NCBI RefSeq assembly: GCF_028769735.1
Contig: NC_088172.1
Coordinates: 74,796,631-74,860,630, forward strand
DNA from: Zonotrichia leucophrys gambelii
Lineage: Eukaryota; Chordata; Aves; Passeriformes; Passerellidae
DNA length: 64,000 nt
Direction: 5' to 3'
Shown here: piece by piece, positions 51,830 through 64,000 of the stretch
Layout: each line of letters opens with the position of its first letter
Numbering within the stretch: the stretch's first letter is position 1
Notes under the pieces: generated by a model
What the model was told of the DNA's origin: nothing
What the model saw: the letters and a program-made list of their open reading frames with translations, nothing else
Database searches by the model: none
Made by a program: the position numbers and the translations under genes

Positions 51830-53060
51830 GAATAGAGAACGACAAAGGGAGCCAGAATAACTAGAGTAGTCCGTGACAATAGTAAGGCAGATATTTTTTT
51901 AAACTATATTGAGAAGAAAAGAAAGCATAGTAAAGGTACTGGAAACTGTCACTAAATGGTGATGGTAAAAAGACTGATGAGCATGTGGAAGGGCAGAAGA
52001 GCTCGATTTTTTTCTGTTTTCTTTTTGGAAAGAATATGGACTTTTATCAAGCAAAGACAATGAAATACTGTTTCAGACAGTTTTCAGACTGTTTGCTAAG
52101 GGAGGGTAGAGTTAAACAACATTTACTGTGGATCAAAAGCATTAAAATGGCAGAGTCAGATCAGTTACTTCTGAAATCATTATCTCAGGAGACTTGCGGC
52201 ATAATAATCTTTAATAAATCCTGGCATTGCAGAATTATTCCCCTAAATTGAATCTTCCTTAGCAGCTGTGATTCAGAATTCAGTGAATGGGTGTTTCTGG
52301 GAGAGGTCAGAAAGGGACCAGTGCCAATATTTATATCCTTCAACTTATTTATAAATGATCTAAAAGTAAAGGGTTGGTGGAAAGACAAATAATGGCAAGG
52401 CAGGATGGATACAGACATCTGGAAAACTGGGCTTACTTAAATACAGTACATTTTGGTGTGCATACCTGCAAAGTCACATGAGGCAAGTAAGGACTGAAAG
52501 TCAGAATTTGGGAATTGTATTCTGGAAACTGTGGCTCTGAAAGGAAATCCAGGCACAACCCACTGAACATCAGCTCCCAGGCTGATCCTGAGACTTAAAA
52601 GGGTAACTTGATCTGCAGATACATAAACAAGGGTGTAGCAACTAGGAACAGGGGGGCGACTTTACTTTTGCATATACTGTTAGTGGAATCATAACTGGAT
52701 TACTGCACATTGAAAGACTGGAAAGAGTCACAAAACGATCCAAGGGCTGGTGAGAGACATAAATAGTTCAATCTGTTTATCTTGAGGAAAAGCGTGTGAG
52801 AATGGCTGTGTTACACTGTGTAAATACTCTGTGGAGTTTAAGTATTAGGTACTGAAGATCTATTTATTATACCAGAGAAAGGCATAACAGGAATCAGCAG
52901 CTAAAAATTATATCCAGAACTAAAATGAACAATGATATACAGTTTCTAAGAGTGAAAAGATTACCAGTTAGCAAGGGTAATGGATGAGCCTATGTCTCTT
53001 GGTATCTTAACATCACGCTGGATGTCTTCCTGGAAATTGTGTTTCAGTTAAATGCAAATA
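51830..53060 (+). mobile_element. Ancient CR1/L3-type LINE remnant
   Basis: The segment keeps the order of landmarks typical of old amniote CR1/L3 elements, though frames are broken. These are a GAGCTCGATTTTTTTCTGTT-like region (about 52000) followed by GGAAAGAATATGGAC, an AACTGGATTACTGCACATTG-like 'leucine-tyrosine-cysteine' region (about 52695), and GGAAAGAGTCACAAAACGAT then CCAAGGGCTGG (about 52721). After these come CTTGAGGAAAAGCGTGTGAG (about 52780) and CTGGATGTCTTCCTGGAAAT (about 53018), which in CR1 lies near the 3' end. The copy is highly diverged, so it is old; boundaries are approximate. Confidence 0.55.
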
Positions 53061-53242
53061 CACGTTGATAGTCCCAGATATGTGTAAGTGACTTCAGTTT
53101 AATGGGCAGTGGTTTGTAGGAGTCCAGATTCCTGGTATGCCTGGCCATAAACTTGATGGCAGCCATGGAGGGTGATGTTCAGCTTGGACTTCTTCATTGT
53201 CAGTGACAGTAACACAAAGGTGACAATGGATTCCAAGTGCAA

Positions 53243-53406
53243 GTCAGCTCATTTCAGCTGGCATTGCTTTCTGAACTATGATATGTGAGGGCTCAAAAGA
53301 GGGCTGAGGAGATTCCTGACTTACGTCAGCTCATTTCAGCTGGCATTGCTTTCTGAACTATGATATGTGAGGGCTCAAAAGAGGGCTGAGGAGATTCCTG
53401 ACTTAC
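53243..53406 (+). repeat. Perfect 82-bp tandem duplication
   Basis: Units 53243-53324 and 53325-53406 are identical over all 82 bases. Each starts GTCAGCTCATTTCAGCTGGC and ends ATTCCTGACTTAC. The sequence on either side is single-copy. Identity implies a very recent duplication, a polymorphic allele, or an assembly duplication. It lies in the presumed last intron of RSPH9. Confidence 0.97.
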
Positions 53407-56400
53407 TGCCATTGTGGATCTGTATTGCTGGGAGAGATTTTATAGCATCAGTCCAAATGGGTATACAGTGGCAGGATGAATCAGTGAGTCTTGTCTACTT
53501 GTCCTTTCAAGATGAAGGTAGGGTAGAAGTGCCTAGACAGAAGGTCATTCCAGCTCCTTTACCATTTGACTGTGGAGAAAGTGACAGCCACTTGGATTGT
53601 AGCTTTTTCTTCACCCAAAAGTGCAGTGGTTTTGGAGCACTCCTTGTACAGCATTACAGACAAAGAGATTTGTGGCCATTTCTTTGGCTGAAAACTTTGA
53701 GCAGGCACGTTTCTGTAAGCTTGCTGAGCAGTGGCCTGGGTTAGAACAGTAACCTCCTGTCATCTGAGGTTCATTAGCACAGTCTTTATCGGTTTAGGAA
53801 AAGCTGGTGCCTAATGGGTCCTTGAAGATGGAGGGACTGCCTTTCTAAGTGGGAGATAGTTTCTCTGGCTGCTCTCAAGGGCCATTTTGGTAGCCCCATC
53901 ATGGCTGTCCCAAAAGTCAGGGTGCAGGAAGGAAGAAGGCCAGGAGGCACGACCCTGCTTTATCTCCATACATTAACACAGCTAATTAACTTGCTTTGGA
54001 TCCCCCTCCCTCCTCCCTCCTCCCTTCAAGGCGATTAATCCCCTATCAGCCTCGGTCTCCAGCCATTTGAAGAGTCTGTGTCTGCAGAGGTATTTACAGC
54101 CCCCAGCCAGCCACCAGAGGCAAGGGCCCTTTATCAGGGCTCTAAGACAAATGGCTGCCTATCTCCCTAGTGGCCTTGCAAAATCCAGCGAAGTGCTATG
54201 CTGTGCTGGCCACCTACTTTCACCCAGCCTCCCTTCTCCACTAACATTTCACAGATGTGACCTGAGCCCTCCCCTTTCATTGCTTAACAATAAGCAGCAC
54301 CTCCCCAGCTCTGTGAAAGCCGAGAGCAAGAGCACTTTACTCCTTAGCCTGCCAAGAGCCACACGGGGACAAGGCTTTTCAAGCTGTCTCACTGAAATCC
54401 AAACTAAAAGACTCATAATAAATGAGAGGGCAGTACTTGTTGTTTGCAAGGACAAAAAGAGGTAGCGAAAATGTAGACTGAAATACCTAGCATGGCTCAC
54501 AGCTATCCTCATTCTTCGCTGGGAGATGTGATCCTTAGGCTTGGTGAATGTGTGAAACTGAGCTACAGAATCCCATGGAGTTACCTGACATTAATACAAG
54601 TAGTTTTGACAAACAAGCTTTAAAATACAGTGTTAGAGAATGAGAAAACCAGATAACTGTGCATCGGAACAGTAGGATTTCTGATCTGAAAATCAAACCC
54701 AGTAGCTGGTTTAGTGGACTGTTAGTAAAAGCATTGGTACCTGAATGTTCCTGTTCAAACTGAAGTCAGCCATCCCTGGAAAGAATTCCAGCATGACTCT
54801 AGCTGCTGCCTTCCAGCAGGGTGCACTATAGTGCCAGCATTGTCGGTGCTGAGCACAGAAAAGGAAACCACGAAAAAGTAAAATGAGAAAGAAAATCACC
54901 CAGAGCGGCATCAAATCAAGGAAGAGGTATGTCCTGAGTTTCCAGACTGTGTGTGGCATACTGGCCTCCTGAACTGAAAGTATAGAGAAGATATTCTCTC
55001 CCTTTCAAGCTTAGCCAGTTTCTGGAATGGTCACTAAGCTTTTCTATGGCTTTCTCAGCATCCTTAGAGATCACATGCATGTGAATGGACATACACAATA
55101 TATGTCCCCTACATTCTTCAGCAGTAGGGTCACTCTTAAGTTTTACCAGTGATATGTAGAGGCTGTTAGGGGGATTCCTGCAGTGACCCAAGAAAGTTGT
55201 CTGGGAGCAAGACAAGATGCTATCCCTCCTACCAGCTGGGTTGCTGCCAGCTCAGGAGTTCAAGATCAGACTGGAACCTCTCATGTGGCAGCATGATAGG
55301 AGGACTCCTGGGCCAGCTCCTATTAGAGCTTCTGACTGGCTGATCATGGTCTGCTTTGATTAGGAGCTGTTTTCCTTGGGCTTTGTGTCTATGGGTAATA
55401 AAGCAGCATATTCACTGCTTTTGGGTCCTGGGTCTGTATCACCTCAGGCTCTTGTTTAGTCAGACCTTGGATGAGTTTATACTGGAACAGGGCTGCCCAT
55501 CAACTGAAAGCTGTGGTGGAGTCCTTCACCCTCCAGACTGCTGTAGGGAAAGAATGAGGACAGAAGCAGAGTTTTCATAGTAACTTTCCGGGGTTGAAAA
55601 GGTTTTTTTTTCTCCTCAGTGAAAGAAATCATGACCCACCCTGTCTCCATTTAAGCTGCTGGTTCCTTGGACGTGAAAAGGAGATGAACTTCTTGCTAAA
55701 ATGATGGGAAATGCTAGTAAAGCCTTATAGAACTAGAAGCTGCAGGTTCATCACCACATCAGTCTGCCTTGGCCTAACCTTTTCTCTAGGGAATGATGAA
55801 AAATTACTTGTGGGGAAAATCCTAGGACAGTTTGTGTGTCACTGAAGTCAGAACGAGGTCAGCTTTTGCTAGGAGGGATCTGTTTCTGAAGGGGCTCCAA
55901 GGAGTGGCAGCTCCTGCCTGTGCAGTCATTGGCATTGGTGCCAGCCCTGTGTACAGCTTTGCTTTGCTGTTTGCTGCCCATTTGGCCACAGGCTTTTGAA
56001 AGGAAGAAACCACATAGCATCATCTTGTTTTACTGTACACAAATATCATATGGATTGAAAATCTGCATGCTGAAGGGATGTGTGGCAGTGTGTAAAGGGA
56101 AAAGGACAAGTGACAGTTCATCTTTGGGTATATTTGTAGAGCAGTTATGCTGAGCAGAAATAGCTAGGCTATCACAGGCATTAAAAGATGCTTAGCCTTT
56201 AGTGTTCAGAATTAGCACTGCACTGTGCTATGTGGAAATGCTCAGTGTGACATTATTCTCAGAAACTGGTAAACTCTTTGGGTAATTTGGTCCAGAATCC
56301 GTATCTAGTTTAGTACAAAAACATCAACAGTTTATAATCCATGCCATCTGTTCCTCATCCCAAGCTCTTTTAACTAGCCTTGCTAATTTGATGATGAGGT

Positions 56401-56526
56401 AAGAATTACAACTGGGGGACTGAGAGGGCTTGTGGACTTGCCCCTCCTGCAGGAAAGCGAACTGGATGTGCTCTAAGCATTTGGTGGGTTTTGAATCCCA
56501 GCATCGACTCCTTTGTGTTTTCTCAG
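53407..56526 (+). other. RSPH9 last intron, middle part
   Basis: No exon was recognised. A distinctive non-repetitive stretch at 53975-54250 starts with a pyrimidine tract and then contains GGCGATTAATCCCC, which includes TAATCC, an OTX/PITX-type homeodomain core. The ORF at 54067-54465 over it has no recognisable protein. Confidence 0.45.
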
Positions 56527-56682
56527 AATTCAGAGATCAATGTGAGGTTCTTTGCCCCTAATCCAGCCCCTGTTCATCATTATCACCTCCTCAAAGTGGC
56601 CAGTGCTTTGTTACCAGGAGAGGAAAAATCTTACAAGGTGGCCATAATCTCCTCTGAGAGTCAGACAGATATTCTCCCGTGG
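56527..56682 (+). other. Unassigned exon-like open segment
   Basis: 156 bp (52 codons, phase 0 at both ends) is bounded by a good acceptor (TTTGTGTTTTCTCAG) and a consensus-like donor (CCGTGG|GTAAGA). The translation begins NSEINVRFFAPNPAPVHHYH and ends SQTDILPW. I do not recognise it, and it does not resemble the RSPH9 C-terminus. Spliced onto RSPH9 exon 4 (phase 1) it would read through a stop within about a dozen codons. It may be a chance arrangement, a cryptic exon, or an exon of an unknown transcript. Confidence 0.2.
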
Positions 56683-59600
56683 GTAAGAAAGTGACAGTGA
56701 CCAAAAGCTCTAGGGGAAGCAGGCTAGAACAAAGCTGCCCATTGCATCCTTTCATCAAACTGTTAATCTTTCTTTCAAAGACATCACATTTGTTTGGTGA
56801 CAAAAGCCCCAAAGAAGCTGAATTGAGCCTGAAATCCTGTAGCAAGATTTAGAGGAAGCGTCTTTCATTCAGAGCAGGGAGGGGCGAGAGACTCCTTTTT
56901 CTTGCCACCAGCCAATGGGCTCAGAGAAACCCACGAAGGTGACGGATTAATGCAGGGGCTCCCCAGGTAGATGCTACGTGACTCCTGGCACGCTCCAAAA
57001 ACGTTTCCACAGCGACCAGCTGAACAAGAAATATGGAGTGTGATGAGACCCAGCATAACTCGTGCTTTGGAAGGAGCTGATTTGCCACTCTGAAAGATTT
57101 CTAAATTTACTACAGAAAACCTAAGATTCAGTGATCTGTACTGTAATTGTCAGAATACAAATAGCATGGATTTTAATCAGTTTTTCCTGCTCTTTATGAG
57201 TTTTGATTTCATATGGTCTTGCTGTTTCCTCTAGTGCACAGCCCTATTCCAAGTCTTTATTCTAATGCTTTCTGTGCAGTCTATGTCTTTCTCTTAATTA
57301 GAATCTTTTTGTTTGGTTTTGATTTGTTTTATCAGGTGGATTTAGGACTAAAGGGCAAACTAACAGGGCAATAAGGGAGGCTCTAATTTGATGTGTATTA
57401 CTTCAGTGCTAGCTTTTCCAGTCCTTCCCATCCTCTGGTGCTCATTTATTTCTGTGTATTGTCCCTTCTTTTGTGTTGGCATTGTTGGCTGTGCAGATTC
57501 CAGCTGGAAAAATAATGTTATTTCTCTCCAGTATATTTTTCAGCCAGATTATTTTCCCTACCTGACTCACTAAGGAGTAAATAAACACTTTTGTGGTCTC
57601 TATGATGGAAGAATGATGAGGGTGGGAATAAGGGCAGAGGTTGCTTCAGCTGGATTAAGCAGCACTGTTGTCAGATGTCTAAATATCATTTAGGCCTGAA
57701 TTTCATTTTTACTTGGAGGTGCCTGAATACCTATCTGGGACAGCACTGCAATCCCTGGGTCTTCCTTGTCAGCAGGAAACAGGTTCTTCATGTGTAAATA
57801 GAAGGCCTGGGCCTGTTGAAATAATTTCTACTGCACAGGAATCCCCAGTGGAAGAGGATAATGGAGAGGAGAAGCCTCTAAATTATGACCATTTTACTTT
57901 GGGTTTTGGGCATGGTGGTATTTGTGTGTCAAGGACATGGCAGGCATTAGGACCATGCAAGAGCCACTTGGCAGCATCTGACTGTAAGCTGTGCTTTCTT
58001 GGCTCTGGAGGCTTTTAAAAATAGTACTGAACTTGCAACCAGTCTGTGTTTTTATTTAATTATTATTAAATAGTTATATGGGGAATTGGAAATATTGACA
58101 GCAGTGTTAACATATGGGGTGCAGGTGGTATGTCAAGCAAATGGAAGAGATTTAGTTTGCAGCCAGTAAGTGGCACGAAGGAGTTTGGGCCCCACACAGG
58201 ACTGTTTGGATGTGTCCTTATGGCTGGTAGGCTGTGCGTGAAATGTTGGTGTGGCACAATTTATTGAGAGCCAAAGCACGGTGACCTTTGCTTACAGCTG
58301 CTCTGGTTTGCAATTTGTCTTTGTTCCCTACAGACAACAAATTAGAAGTAGGAAGCTCTTCCCCGTGTAGGATTTTCTGTTGGAGGGAAATGGCAGCTAA
58401 ATCCCACGGGTGTAGTGAGGCTTTGTCAGCTCTAAGTGCTTGGGGTCATGCAGCCAAGCAGTGGCTGCTTTTGCAGAGGGAAATGGTTATGTTGTCCCTC
58501 TCCGGGTGTTAATATTAGTCCTGTGACTCCATACTTCACTCTCACTCAGGACTAACTGCAGCAATAGATGTTGTAACCTGCTCTTGTGGCAGCATAATGT
58601 GTTAATGGTAAGTGCAACCATGCTGTGGCTGTTTTTCCCTTGAGACACTTCCTCCTTTGAAGAAGAATTGATAATGTCACTTTTATGACCCTCTGTGAGC
58701 TTTTGCAATGTGGAGCCTCTCTATCAGGCTGTCTAGCTCTTAAAGCTGTTTCTTCTCAAGCTTGCACTGAAATGAGGCACTGCTGAATCACCTCCAAAGC
58801 AGCAGTGTTATGAGAGGTCATACTGCAAGTGGACCAGTTACAGCAGGAAAGTTCTGCAAACAGCCCTCTTGGAAGGGTTTTGTTTAAAAGCTCATGTCTC
58901 ACGCACCCTATTGCTTCTGTGGATTACAAGATTCAGCCCATAGCTGAGGCAGATATGGGGGATGAGACAGGGATTTCTATTGGCGACTGGAAAGGAAGAA
59001 GAAGCTGAGAAGGAGGTTGACTTTTGAAATTCAGCCCTGGTGTTCTGGCAGCTGTTGAAGGGCCATAAAAAAGGCAGTGGTTTAACACAGGGTGAGCATC
59101 AGGATCTTCAAAGCACTTTCTTGTTTGGGAAAGATGTAAGGAACTCCTCAGAATTCCTGCCTGTGTTTGGAGGGGTGGAGGCTGCAGCCTGATCCAAAGT
59201 GGGATAGGAAGCTCCAGATCTTCATCCAGCGGATACTTTTCCCATGCTCTTTCCTCCCACACAGCAGCTCCCTCCCTTCCCTTCTGGAGCAGCAACAGGC
59301 AATACTTTCAGCACAGAAAGCCTGCTTGGCTTTCTAAAGTTTGCTGGGTGCAGCCTAAATATTAACTTGCTCTTTTAAGAAACGTATTTTGAACTTTGGG
59401 AACCTCACCAGAGCAGTGTTACTGGTAGGAATCTCTTGTGTGAGAGCAATGAGCAGTTCCCTGCACCTCAGTGAGCTTTACATGATGTGTGCAGTTAACT
59501 CTGCTGCCTGATTTAGAGACAGCACACATGGAGATGCAAGTTAAAATTGGTACTTAAGTCTAGGAAATCCAACCTTAGCTTGCTGTCTCCTAGTTTTAGT

Positions 59601-60092
59601 TGTATTTTCTCCAATGAAAATAATATTTTAAAATCTTTTTTTCTTGACAACTTTTATCTAGGAATCTCTGGTGTACCTTACAGACTGATGGTTTGAGCTT
59701 CCCATCTCTCAGTAGGAGACATATTGTCTGACACAGGGATTGCCATGGAATATTCTCAGCCAGTGATGGAAAGGATTTGGACTCAGCAGCCTAATTCTAC
59801 ATTTTTATAGTAATACAGACCTGAAGCTATCTGTGTGATGGTTTTACCCCAACAACCATCTGTAATAGCACAGAAGTTTAAAGAACAAGAGAGAAAAAGA
59901 AAAAAAGTGGATGAAAGTAGCATTTAATTTTCATAGTTCTCATTCCTTTTTATATTGCATCATTAAATGCATTTCTAAGACTTTCTCTTAAGGAAGAAAA
60001 GGTAGTGTATTTATTTTAAGCTATTATTGCATACTGTTCAATAGTTACTTTCTAGAATGATTTACAACATTGATATTTCAAACTCCAACAAG

Positions 60093-60130
60093 AAAGGTGG
60101 GCCCTCCCAAAAAAAGGTAGGCCCTCCCAA
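60093..60130 (+). repeat. Two-copy 18-bp tandem repeat
   Basis: AAAGGTGGGCCCTCCCAA (60093-60110) recurs at 60113-60130 with one mismatch, giving a 20-bp period. GGGCCCTCCC is itself partly palindromic. No function is evident. Confidence 0.85.
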
Positions 60131-63105
60131 TATGCTCAAACAGCATATTGTTTGAGTATTGTAGTATTGTGAGGTTTGAGCTGTGACAGAAGACAACACA
60201 AGTGTCCTGCATCTTTCTGAGAGAACAACTTTCTCCATGTCTCACGAGTTCAAATTTTGTTTTATGCAGCACCTCCTCAAATAGAGCTGATGTGGTGAGG
60301 TGTGGGGGGAAAAAAAGTAATGAGATAACAGGTTCTAATTTTTTTCCTTTTATGAAAAAGACTAAAGAACCCAAAGAGGTTCCAGAACTTTAATGTAATC
60401 TCTTCTTAGAAGATACACCAGCATTGTGTATCAAATGCCGTTTCGGAATGGGTTTTGTATATCACACAAGTCCAGTCTGGAAAAGTATATTGAAAACAAC
60501 ACCTTTGATGATTAGAATAGAAAAATGTCTCTAGTGATCCAGTTAGTAGAAGGTGGAAGATGGCACTGCTGCTACCCTTTGGCTCTGCAGAATAAAGAGC
60601 AGCTCTAGGATTAATCATCATTCTGGCTGAAAACAGGATGCCAGTGAAAATGACATTACAGTTCCAGACAGTTTGTTGTCAATTTTTCCTGTTCTCAACC
60701 TGTGTTGTGCTGGTCCAGATGGGATTGCCCTTACGTAACCTGCCTGTTTTTGTTCAGGCCCTCACTTCACAGGAAGGCTTATGCAGCTTCAGCAAAACTT
60801 TACTGTTCATATTTGTGTAGAACTACATGCAGAATGAAGGGCCAGAGAAGAGCTGGAAAGTATAACAATAATAATTAATATTCCCCAAAGGTCTCACATT
60901 TATGAAATGACAAATTCAAGCTCTTTGAGAATTGGCATCTTGGACAGATGATAGGGAAATGTAGAAACTGTACATCACAGCCTTCAGAGATGTAGGTGAA
61001 AGTGAATGGAGCCATCTTCAATTTTATCTGTACATTTCTGCCAGGTGTGAAGGTGCATGGGAAGTTCCTTTGATCGGCAGAGTTAACTGCTGATGAATAC
61101 TCTGCTGAGATTGATAAGGCTGTGTGTCACAGGGTAAAAGTTCTGAGGAGATCATGGATCCATGTACTCTATTGCCCCAGAGCACAGATATGGGCATTTA
61201 ATTATGTTGAACTTGATTTACTCTACCTCCTCTGTGAATTTATCCAACAAAAAGATGTCTAAATCCAGATACAGTTCCTAAGAGCACTGAAAACCCTGTT
61301 TTCCCTCCTACCTTTCCCAGTTGTCATGCTCCAGGCATTTCCTTTTGTTCTGTAAAAATGGTTTGGGGCAGAGGGTTCATCTGTGTAGGTTAACATATAT
61401 AAACAAGCTATCACATGTACCCAGGTTGTTAGATGCTTCCAGTATGTTGAGAGGCATTAACAAATTAGATAATCCCTAAAGGTTTTCACCACCCAGCAAG
61501 GCAAGGCATAGTCCTATTCTTGACAGACGTGCTTCTCAGAGGACTGGTCCTAAATCACAGACATTTAGAGTTCCTTATTGACTTATTTTTTTGTCAGAGA
61601 AACTTTATGAAAAGTTTACAGTGTGTCATCATCCCCTTCCCCAAAAACCAGTGTGTAAAGCTGCAGCAAGTACCAGCAGTATTTGGAAGAAAGACTTGTA
61701 GGTCATTTATACAAATTCAAGCTGAAGAACCATGTGCTGGGAGCAATCATTCAGAGGAGAAATTGAGAGTTACTTGTCACTATTACATTCAGACCTAGTT
61801 GCCTGCTACTTGTTGATCAACACTCCTACACATGGTCATGCTACTGTCAGTAGCAAATGCTGGAAACTTTTAGAGACAAAGATGAAGAAACTGAAAGCTT
61901 GTCCTTTGACAGCGAATGGCTGCAGTGCTTCAGTCACTGGATGATCTGCCTTGTTGCATAAGTGTTCCTCATCTGGGTTTCCATGCTACCCAAGTGATGG
62001 AATTTCTTAAGAACACACTGATCCCCTCAGTCAGGATTTGTAATCCCAGTGGCTGAACCATAACAGGCATTTTTACTCCAGGTGTGAAAAAAATCCAGGC
62101 CAGTTTGTATCCATAAGAGTGGCACTGGAGAGACTGGATCGGAGATTGGGGTTGCCTTGTATGTGAAACCACTGCTTGTGAAGATACTAGCTCATGTTGT
62201 ATCTAGGACTTGTGTAAAGAATATCACAAGTGGAAGGTGGAAAGATGGCACACACCTGTATTGACTGTCTGATATTAAGTAGTCCTCTGTTTTACTGCAA
62301 CCCCAGTTGTTTGTCTTTAGTGGAAATGTGGAAGAGAGTGAGTTAGAAGTAAGTTCTCCAAAGCAGAAATCTCCTGACTGTGAATGTCTGTTTTGTACTT
62401 CTGTCCAGTCTGCCAGGAAGGAGGTAGGCATTCTTGCTGTTCACTGAGTTCCACATATGCACATGACTGAAGAGTGTACTTTGAAAGGCAGCACATCAGA
62501 GATGACACAGGACTTGCATATTATAGTTTAACAAATGTGGAATTTACTGAAGGAGGAGGCAGAGGAAACAGTGGTGTCCAAGAAACTTTTGAGAAGTACA
62601 GAGATAGGAAGTGAAGAGTTAGGTAACAGGTGAGCAGCACAATTCAATACCTGGTTTTACAGGGCTCTGAACTGTACTGTTCCTTTCTGATTCTGTAGCC
62701 ACCACATTAACATTTCCCTTCAACTACTGTAGTTTGCCATGAACTGCACGTGAGACAACATCTACTGCCAGGGAGCACACAAGAGCCCAAGGCTGCACGA
62801 ACGCGGATTGCCCAGCTAGCGGCTGCCTCGCGGCTGCCAGGCAGGCCTGACAGCCTGTGCTTCCTTGCAGCTGCTGGCAGAGCAAAGCTCCAGGAGCTGC
62901 AGTCAGCCCTTGGGCCACATCCCAGGGAGACCTGCTGTAGGAACCTGGGGTGTTAAAGCCCTTCAGCCCTTTGCTGGATGTGACTAAAATTGGCCCAGAG
63001 TCACGAGTGAGTGGGAGCGGGAGGACACGCAGCTGACAGCAATCACAGAAGCCCTTCCCCAGGCTAACCGTGACATGAGTAAGCATGAATCATAGCATAA
63101 ATTGA

Positions 63106-63134
63106 TGAGCCTAAAATTAATGAGCCTAAAATTA
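63106..63134 (+). repeat. Two-copy 14-bp tandem repeat
   Basis: TGAGCCTAAAATTA occurs at 63106-63119 and again at 63121-63134, a 15-bp period. It is a short slippage-type duplication. Confidence 0.85.
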
Positions 63135-64000
63135 TCTACAAAGATGAATACTGCCTAAATAGCCCAACACATTATGTGCTTTCTGCTTATTCTGGAATTG
63201 GCAGATTTTGGCTTTGGGTACAGATAGGCTGATTGCTTGACTCTAGGCCAATGGTAGCCTGACAGTTCCAACTACATTTTTTTAATTTGGGCCTGCTCCT
63301 GTTTTTTTTAGATGGAGATTCAGAAGCACCTTTCTTCCCTACTTTGTAGCCTCTAGGTATTACTGATTTGGTGCTGAAGTTGGTATTTTCTTCTCCTGGC
63401 AGCTCCTTGCCCTCCAGCACTGAATCCAAGCTGATTCTTCAGCCCCCTCCCTCTGGCACAATTCCCAAGCTGTCATGTCAGATGCAAAATAAATACTCAG
63501 AGGCTCTGAGCTCCTTGTATCCAGAAGAAACTGCATTTTCACACTGGCTCTGAACCTCTTCTGTGGAGCCAAAACAAAATTAATGTGGAAACTAATCCCT
63601 TTGCCCCTACCACGCACATCCTCTTCAACGGTGGAGCCAAGAAAGACTGAAGAGAATTAACCTTTTCCATATATTTCTCAGATAGGAAATACCCTACTTT
63701 TCATTCTCTCATTTTTTTCCAGTTGCTGTATCAGAGAAACCAGTCTTCCCTGAAGGAGGAAAGCACCTTCTTTCTCTTCCCACTACTAATGCTAGAAGTT
63801 TATTTTAAGGACAAATTTAATTCCTATGCAGGATTGCTATAGCTCATCTTGGCTCTCTACAGCTATTAGCTACACCAAGTAGGTGGCAGAGCTTGTTGGA
63901 GTAACTGCTGCCCACTCAGATAGAGCCAAGAATAGCTGCAGCCTCTCCTGGGGATCAGCTGTACCAGTCTGGAGCTTGAGGGTCCCTTCCTGCGACGCGT

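Larger units (their letters stand above)
56683..64000 (+). other. Non-coding region, probably RSPH9 last intron
   Basis: No exon matching the expected RSPH9 C-terminus and no other gene was recognised. Small duplications occur at 60093-60130 and 63106-63134. A GC-richer patch at 62800-63060 gives a 120-codon minus-strand frame with no recognised motif. Confidence 0.45.

Noticed and set aside
56527..56682. This segment as the missing last exon of RSPH9
   Set aside because: The length is similar by coincidence, but the phase is wrong for exon 4, the sequence lacks the family C-terminal pattern, and it ends at a donor, not a stop.

Overview
The window looks like nuclear DNA from a bird, most likely a passerine. 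It has intron-split genes, a CpG island, sparse coding content, decayed CR1 LINE fragments, solo LTRs of an avian-type endogenous retrovirus, and a tRNA-Ile-headed SINE with a CR1-like tail that resembles the passerine TguSINE1 family. No bacterial-style operon, CRISPR array or prokaryotic signal was seen. Almost all open reading frames longer than 60 codons are chance or repeat-derived.

One gene can be named with confidence: RSPH9 (radial spoke head component 9), on the + strand. Four coding exons are visible (45944-46170, 46343-46505, 47231-47360, 47912-48064). They encode about 224 residues of a roughly 276-residue family protein. Its promoter is a CpG island (about 45826-46270) with a GC box and an RFX-type X-box just upstream of the ATG, as expected for a motile-cilium gene. 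I did not find the last coding exon, so the final intron probably exceeds 15.9 kb and the gene runs off the right edge.

Region by region: 1-6490 is AT-rich with no recognised gene. 6491-7072 is a solo LTR. 7073-16800 is non-coding with an A-rich simple repeat near 14.75-14.95 kb. 16804-17418 is a possible second LTR family. 17.9-18.0 kb has an AT-rich patch rich in homeodomain-type sites. 19.2-19.35 kb is a CR1 fragment. 21.4 and 23.9 kb carry two copies of a 42-bp element. 22.0-22.5 kb has a TA microsatellite inside four copies of a 12-bp motif and two poly-T runs. 27.75-28.0 kb is a decayed CR1 piece. 30237-30758 is a second solo LTR of the first family, with a perfect 5-bp target-site duplication. 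32.67-32.75 kb is a CR1 3' end. 44.1-44.35 kb has clustered nuclear-receptor-like and HNF1/GATA-like sites. 45.18-45.63 kb is a CR1 3' segment just upstream of the RSPH9 CpG island. Downstream, intron 2 holds the SINE; the long last intron holds an old CR1/L3-type LINE (about 51.8-53.06 kb), a perfect 82-bp tandem duplication (53243-53406) and an unexplained exon-like ORF (56527-56682).

I see no sign of an undescribed multi-gene system. The points of interest are the compact X-box promoter, the duplicated SINE head, the paired solo LTRs, the recent tandem duplication, and a few candidate regulatory patches in the 45-kb non-coding flank.
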